In this document: piece after piece, positions 30,001-33,349 of the stretch
How the letters are laid out: every line of letters begins with the position of its first letter
How positions within the stretch are numbered: position 1 is the first letter of the stretch
The notes under the pieces: generated by a model
Told to the model about the DNA's origin: nothing
Seen by the model: the letters and a program-made list of their open reading frames with translations, nothing else
Databases searched by the model: none
Program-made: the position numbers and the translations under genes
From: Asparagopsis taxiformis
Taxonomy: Eukaryota; Rhodophyta; Florideophyceae; Bonnemaisoniales; Bonnemaisoniaceae
Assembly: GCA_030407315.1 (NCBI GenBank)
Contig: JALQPE010000160.1
Coordinates: forward strand, 1 to 33,349
DNA length: 33,349 bases
Direction of reading: 5' to 3'

Positions 30001-30181
30001 ACCGTATTCCCTGCTTGTATGCCGAACGGACGTGTATCACGGAGGAATGGGATTCGCGGAGGGTCGTTCTTCGGTGAGGTACCAGCATCCTATCCGGTCC
30101 CATCTATCACTGCGAACTTACAGGGAGAAGTTGCTACAGCCTCCCTTCAATGTCAACTACTGGGAGCGTTTAGATATCTGA
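27071..30181 (+). CDS. ParB/sulfiredoxin-like domain fused to 2OG-Fe(II) dioxygenase-like domain (1,036 aa)
   Basis: The ATG at 27071 (ACAATGG) is the first in the frame. Residues about 45-150 resemble a ParB/Srx fold: SRLVRPGRVNELASIFMDRG, then FYCIDGSHRIAAL with the G-x-H-R motif at G93-R96. In this fold that motif binds nucleotide or DNA, or is part of a nuclease or ATP/CTP site. Residues about 160-420 look helical (VSIADNVCAVIEFL, FVYWSSIPSVYNAL, TWPLALLAIYDMAEVV). Residues about 420-760 form a disordered linker rich in Glu, Ala, Arg and Ser, with a basic KKRRRED patch. From about 800 on there is a double-stranded beta-helix pattern: LGYVVLQDIF, then RLILTAEGSQEQLMHTDVP (H918, D920), and VCRTDVYHGGMGFAEGRSSVRY (H990, with R999 or R1003). 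These fit the Fe(II)-binding HxD...H and the 2-oxoglutarate Arg. Such enzymes hydroxylate or demethylate nucleobases or proteins. No substrate can be inferred directly; its place next to a transposase suggests a DNA or chromatin target. The frame is intact and has no introns. Confidence 0.7.
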   Translation: MGDNSIMNTTAEKSNSPSAEEKSITIAQYSSSKVQVDPRKVKFPTVTSRLVRPGRVNELASIFMDRGFSTTGTMITVCKMEDNEGDEFYCIDGSHRIAALQLCLEKYSGKNRDSLELVWVQQLIAPNGRLIFDALEVLKLSLEANIQTHDVASVSIADNVCAVIEFLRFSNQMDLPVVRLIPILKEVSYILPSDRNRSENSYRQYINIAKGFNRTDSVAFVYWSSIPSVYNALDRNREIEDARTEGRDPDFSRIDSADMYGCVLDLVNNAIFRNGTDGRGTRDKEWFQWFVLEMTASWTRMRRKRGLVRNIGSGSPFTMRTWPLALLAIYDMAEVVRKWLNSATMEEFVRTDLAAENAKEVGDNDHRIGERIVFVLVDFHDDVVDSSSLRTKNGMFTNSFYDKLEYATGTKAMQETKAEEERERNRMTPGEIEKALVAGAKAEEEEEAPTAAEQGNTSMETPGPVQAEEGVSAEAQVEQEVSAVVEEEQEITPNVVAEEVIPAVATKAIEEAPLSTPKEAEDRPAAAKEGGQERPATRLAAAEKREAERLAVLQKEQERLSASRAERESRARDNSPGRIVREDLPQGRKQSGDTQSLDINLDNSGRMDIDTPGQQAGDAQNRSVILKLRIRTPETNSTSPAEVDKENSGRSRSSGGSGDENESRLDKKRRREDTSAKFSEPNTPDDNIEIGPPREKKSRVNARKRTTGEEAPLFTDEQGNSLPDRTFAEEIPEKLPLCVPSNSRMKYYITEEDIDTIRTEIMEAAAGYSTLVCPLGSCESQQYFSYQRRMIDELGYVVLQDIFSSTTVGAATHELFTQMASTFQGTTSGSSASQKNPWKPLRPKDSTGVFKTDRKSICDDLEQESARQYTNKLILELGKAICAENLKLGFGREEAVVFPETGLRLILTAEGSQEQLMHTDVPVREGTGTGPLNSPSYFMMAAGADGFIIRIAKFSHVCLSHPAKDKYRVPVTNVRIPPYSLLVCRTDVYHGGMGFAEGRSSVRYQHPIRSHLSLRTYREKLLQPPFNVNYWERLDI

Positions 30182-30402
30182 TGAAATTAGTTCTTAATAG
30201 CATTCTATGGCAGGCATCAAGGCCGCCTTCAAGTAAACGATGAAAGTTAGGCTAGTACATGACGTTTGCGTATGTAGACGGGTCAGGAGATATACAATAC
30301 TCAATTTAATATGAGAAGGGGAGGAAACTATGGTGGGAACTACTAGAATAGAACAAGGTAATATCGCAGTCGTCTTTGGTTGCAACATTGAGGTGAGGAA
30401 GG
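30182..30402. other. 3' flank of the ParB-dioxygenase gene
   Basis: The flank is A+T-rich, without a gene and without a perfect AATAAA near the stop. It ends at the left inverted repeat of the next MITE. Confidence 0.3.
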
Positions 30403-30638
30403 CTTACAGATGATGCAGTTTCGCTGGGGTGCTGACAGCAAAGTCATCGTTAAGATGACTTTGCTGTAAGAAATCAAATCATTACAGCGGCCACAATTTT
30501 TTACCGGGTAAAAAATTCTTGCTGATTTTTTACCCGGTAAAATTTTCTCACCACTGTAATCAAACCTTTCCTTACAGCAAAGTCATCGTAACGATGACTT
30601 TGCTGTAAGCATCCCGGATAAACGGCTTCGGCTGTAAG
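30403..30638. mobile_element. MITE with palindromic terminal repeats (copy B)
   Basis: The outer inverted repeats start CTTACAGATGATGCAGTTT (30403) and end GGCTTCGGCTGTAAG (30638). Just inside each end is the 39-nt palindrome on CTTACAGCAAAGTCATCGT (30432-30470 with two mismatches, 30571-30609 perfect). The centre holds TTACAGCGGCCACAATTTTT, an ACCGGGT/ACCCGGT inverted pair, and CACTGTAAT. The whole folds as palindromes within a palindrome. Confidence 0.8.
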
Positions 30639-31181
30639 CGGTTGGGAGTTTCGTCGGTCTCCCACCCTGGGAAGGGTGAGAAGGGAAGTGTGGAGCCGGG
30701 AACATCGTACAACGATGGTTTGGACGGCTGTTGACGGCTCTGGGGAGCACTCTGCGTCGTGCAAGCCTGGTTTGCGCTGGCTGCACTACCTGGTATTGAA
30801 CGGTTCTGTGCGCAAAGTTTACTCATGAAGGAGGTAGGGTGTTGTGTACCACACCAACCATAGTTACTAACATTTGCAGTGTACTCTAGTGATGTAATTA
30901 TTATTCTAGTTTCTAACTATACAATGATATTAAGTAAGTCAGATGTGCACAGAGCATGGTCTAAGCCTAGCACGGTAGAGAAAGATGGAAGAAAGATTGA
31001 AGGGTAGGCATGCAGAAGTATGAAGGCAGCAGTATGTGTAGACTATGGCAGTGGTAAGAAAATATTTCATGCACCAAAGGGTGGGCAGAGTGACATTAGA
31101 GACGTGGTGTGTGTAGGGGGAAGGTAGGTGGAGATGATGAAGGAGGACAACAGAAATGAGAGCGAGGGTTGAGACCAACGG
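30639..31181. other. Intergenic between two MITE copies
   Basis: No gene is supported. Short minus-strand frames next to 30640-30830 do not resemble known proteins. Confidence 0.3.
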
Positions 31182-31453
31182 CTTACAGATGGAGCAGTTT
31201 ACCAGGGATGCTTACAGCAAAGTCATCGTACGATGACTTTGCTGTAAGGAAACAACATTACAGTAGCCATGATTTCTTTACCGGTAAACCTGAATGAAAA
31301 TTTGCTCATCGTAACGAGGCTCCATTACAGAGCCATGATTTCTTTACCCGGTAAAAAAATTCCTGGCCTCTGTAATGAAACCTTTCCTTACAGCAAAGTC
31401 ATCGTAACGATGGCTTTGCTGTAAGGATCCTTGGTAAACTGCCTGAGCTGTAA
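31182..31453. mobile_element. MITE with palindromic terminal repeats (copy C)
   Basis: The left outer repeat CTTACAGATGGAGCAGTTTA (31182) matches the reverse complement of the right end (GTAAACTGCC...GAGCTGTAA, to 31453). Inner palindromes are at 31211-31248 (perfect, 38 nt) and 31387-31425 (one mismatch). The middle carries TTTACCGGTAAA and TTTACCCGGTAAA with TTACAGAGCC flanks. It shares its plan with copy B. Confidence 0.8.
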
Positions 31454-31555
31454 TTGTCGTACAACGAAAAGTGATGTGGAAGGTTCGGATTGGTCAACCG
31501 CTGAATATCATTACCAGGGTGTATACTAATAGGAATATGTCAGTTCTCTAAGTTT

Positions 31556-31660
31556 CGCCTATCTTACTCAGCTTACGCAGCAAAACAGCTTGTCGTTCAG
31601 ATCTTCTTCTCTCTTTCTCAATCTTTCACTCTTCTTTCCTCATTCACTTCACCAAAGCAA
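31556..31660 (+). promoter_or_regulatory. Pyrimidine-rich leader before the paralogous ParB gene
   Basis: About 60 nt of C/T-rich sequence (TCTTCTTCTCTCTTTCTCAA and similar) runs directly into the ATG at 31661, preceded by ACCAAAGCA. Such tracts are common near start sites in compact eukaryotic genes. The intact copy does not have this leader. Confidence 0.35.
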
Positions 31661-33349
31661 TGGCTCAACAATCCCCCAACGCTTTCGACCGCCAGGTGCG
31701 CTCTGCCAGCCGCCGTGACAACGATTCTCCCACTCCTTCTCCCTCTCCTTCTCCTTCTCTGGCCCCCCGGTACCCATGGACGTTTGCGAAGCTGCTGCAG
31801 CGCTGACCCAGCTCAGCCCAGCACCTAAGCCCGTCCCCTCCCCCCCTTCCGCTTCCGATCCCGCGGTTGTCCCGACAATCGACGCTGGCGTTCCCGCAAC
31901 TCCGCTTCCGGCTCAATCTGCCGAAGCGGCGCCAGCCGTCGAGGGATCTGGTGCTCCTCTGCCTAGCTCGCCTGCTCCGGACATGATCATCGCGTCCGGC
32001 AGCGACTTGGCAGAGGATGCGGAGAAGGTCGATGATCACAACGCTCGTGACATCGTACCGAACAAGCCTCTCCGCAGCACCAGGCTGGCCTACCCTGGCA
32101 CAGTGCCCATCCCGGTGGATGTGGACTACGACATAAGTCCGGAGAGCTGCCGAAACATTCCCAGTCTTCATTTCCCCTCTGGATGTTTCTCCTCCGCAGG
32201 TCGTGTCCAGGGTGGTCAGGCCGCATCGCGTTGATGAGTTGAGAGAAAACGTTTCTCACTCAAGGATTTTTCCGTGATTGCTTCACGCGTGTCCGTCTGC
32301 GAGGTGATTGATTCCAATGCAAAAGTACGACTGCAATATGTCGATGGATCTCACCGAGTGACCGCGTTGAAGGCCATTCTCGAGTCGGCTGGACCTGCTC
32401 CTGCGAAGGACAGTCCAGATGGGAGGAGTTGTCAAGTTCAGACATTTACCGTCGATTTGGAACTATCCAGTCGACTTTCTCCTCCCACCGACTCGGCTTG
32501 GCCGGGAGTCTTCTGCTCCGAAGAAGTACTCCCGCTTTCACGGCTGATGAACTTCCACACCCACATGTCAGCGAGGTAAACAGTGCTGACAATGTGTGCT
32601 CTGTGATGGAGTTCATCAATATCCACCGCCTGGAAAGAAGAAGATCGAGCCGACCTTCAGTACATTAAAGAAACGGAAAGCGCTGAGCTGGATTCGTCCG
32701 AGACAGCTCATGCGCTAACGTCTCCATCGCCCGAGGGTTCAAGACCATTGAAAGCCCTGCTTTCAAGTACTGGTCGAGCATTCCGAACAGGCCGGAGTTG
32801 TGCAGTTCTCTTCCACAGAGGATCTGGCTGGGTGTACGGTGAACTTGTTGTTCAATGGGCGTTCAGGAGTGCTCCGGATGTGCAGAAGTGTTCATCCTGG
32901 AGGATGACGGCGCGCTACACTTGTAGCCGTCGGTCGGCCGGGCTAAACCGTACTCGGTTGTACCATTGGGCAGGAATAGATTGCTGGGTTGTTGGAAATC
33001 TTCGGGTACGTGAAGGAGGTGGCCGAGTACTGGAACGTGTCGGATGGTGCGGATGCTGGATGGCTCAATTCCCAGCGTGGGTGACCCGAGCAAGAGCTTC
33101 GACATTTGCTCGCGTTGTCGAAGTTCTTGCTCAGATGGTCCCCAAGAAGGGGTGCTGGGCAGACTTCCGTCCCAAGGGAAGGCCCCCCCCCCCGATGGTT
33201 TACAGTACCGAGAACATTTTTCCCCGTAAGAAGTCTGTCTTCGGAAGGACGCCAGGAAAATGCTCCTGCGCGTCACTGGGTACCGCGACATGTTATGCGG
33301 AAACGCTTTCACGCGATTACCCAGACATCCCACATGCTGCGCTCCCAGC
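31661..33349 (+). pseudogene. Second ParB-dioxygenase family gene, frameshifted and cut by the window end
   Basis: The ATG at 31661 opens a Ser/Pro-rich N-terminus that soon shifts frame (31776 onward, Pro/Ala/Ser-rich). From about 32150 the sequence parallels the intact gene at 27071-30181, in changing frames. VVSRVVRPHRVDELREN corresponds to VTSRLVRPGRVNELASI. KDFSVIASRVSVCEV is followed by LQYVDGSHRVTALKAIL with the G-S-H-R motif. SADNVCSVMEFI corresponds to IADNVCAVIEFL, VSIARGFKTIESPAFKYWSS to the segment before YWSSIPSVY, and DLAGCTVNLLFNG to DMYGCVLDLVNN. Similarity continues near 33000 (LLEIFGYVKEVAEYW). At least five frame changes show that it is dead. Its dioxygenase half would lie beyond the window. 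Its third positions are more GC-rich than in the intact copy, which suggests an old split rather than a recent duplication. Confidence 0.75.

Noticed and set aside
27071..30181. Assigning the dioxygenase half to TET/JBP specifically
   Set aside because: Only the general HxD...H...R arrangement is visible; family membership cannot be judged by eye, so only the broader 2OG-Fe(II) class is proposed.
1..33349. tRNA, rRNA and other structured RNA genes
   Set aside because: No cloverleaf, rRNA core or snRNA-like segment was recognised on either strand by reading alone; a covariance-model search could still find small ones.

Overview
The window looks like a transposon graveyard in a eukaryotic nuclear genome. 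There is no operon structure and there are no Shine-Dalgarno sites. Genes start at Kozak-type ATGG codons, AATAAA signals are present, and GT...AG introns with CTGAC or CTAAC branch-type motifs can be seen. Most coding DNA belongs to Ty3/gypsy, Ty1/copia and Plavaka/CACTA-like elements whose large ORFs lack introns. That would fit an intron-poor, repeat-rich lineage such as a red alga, but I cannot prove the taxon from the sequence and hold this loosely.

Layout. 1-260: frameshifted C-terminal end of a SET-domain protein. 916-2835: decayed, unrecognised plus-strand coding remains with a basic N-terminus and a coiled coil. 3306-6295 (minus): decayed Plavaka-like DDE transposase. 6906-7986: a periodic array of 12-nt and 27-nt exon-like blocks separated by intron-like spacers. 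8308-9373: short tandem repeats, hairpins, a low-complexity minus-strand ORF and a perfect 70-nt palindrome. 9833-10551: possible LTR. 10553-12680 (minus): broken copia pol, disrupted by a perfect 47-nt palindrome. 12690-19528: CpG-rich, nearly intact Ty3/gypsy element with a textbook -1 ribosomal frameshift site between gag and pol, and without its 3' end. 19529-20165: a small inverted-repeat element, then a 35-bp tandem array whose unit carries a perfect hairpin. 20535-20990: intron-like minus-strand remnants overlapping a long foldback.

The most interesting part is 21.9-33.3 kb. Two long intact ORFs lie in tandem. The first is a 1,267-aa DDE transposase related in motif order to the dead Plavaka-like copy. 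The second is a 1,036-aa protein that joins an N-terminal ParB/sulfiredoxin-like domain (GSHR motif), a long charged linker, and a C-terminal 2-oxoglutarate/Fe(II) dioxygenase-like domain (HxD...H...R). Palindrome-in-palindrome MITE-like elements sit on both sides of the second gene. A frameshifted paralogue of it begins at 31661 and runs off the window.

My working hypothesis is a transposon-borne DNA- or chromatin-modifying module: a transposase plus a ParB-dioxygenase fusion. The SET-domain remnant at the left edge would fit a wider habit of these elements living next to chromatin modifiers. The physical association is seen in the sequence; the shared function is inference.
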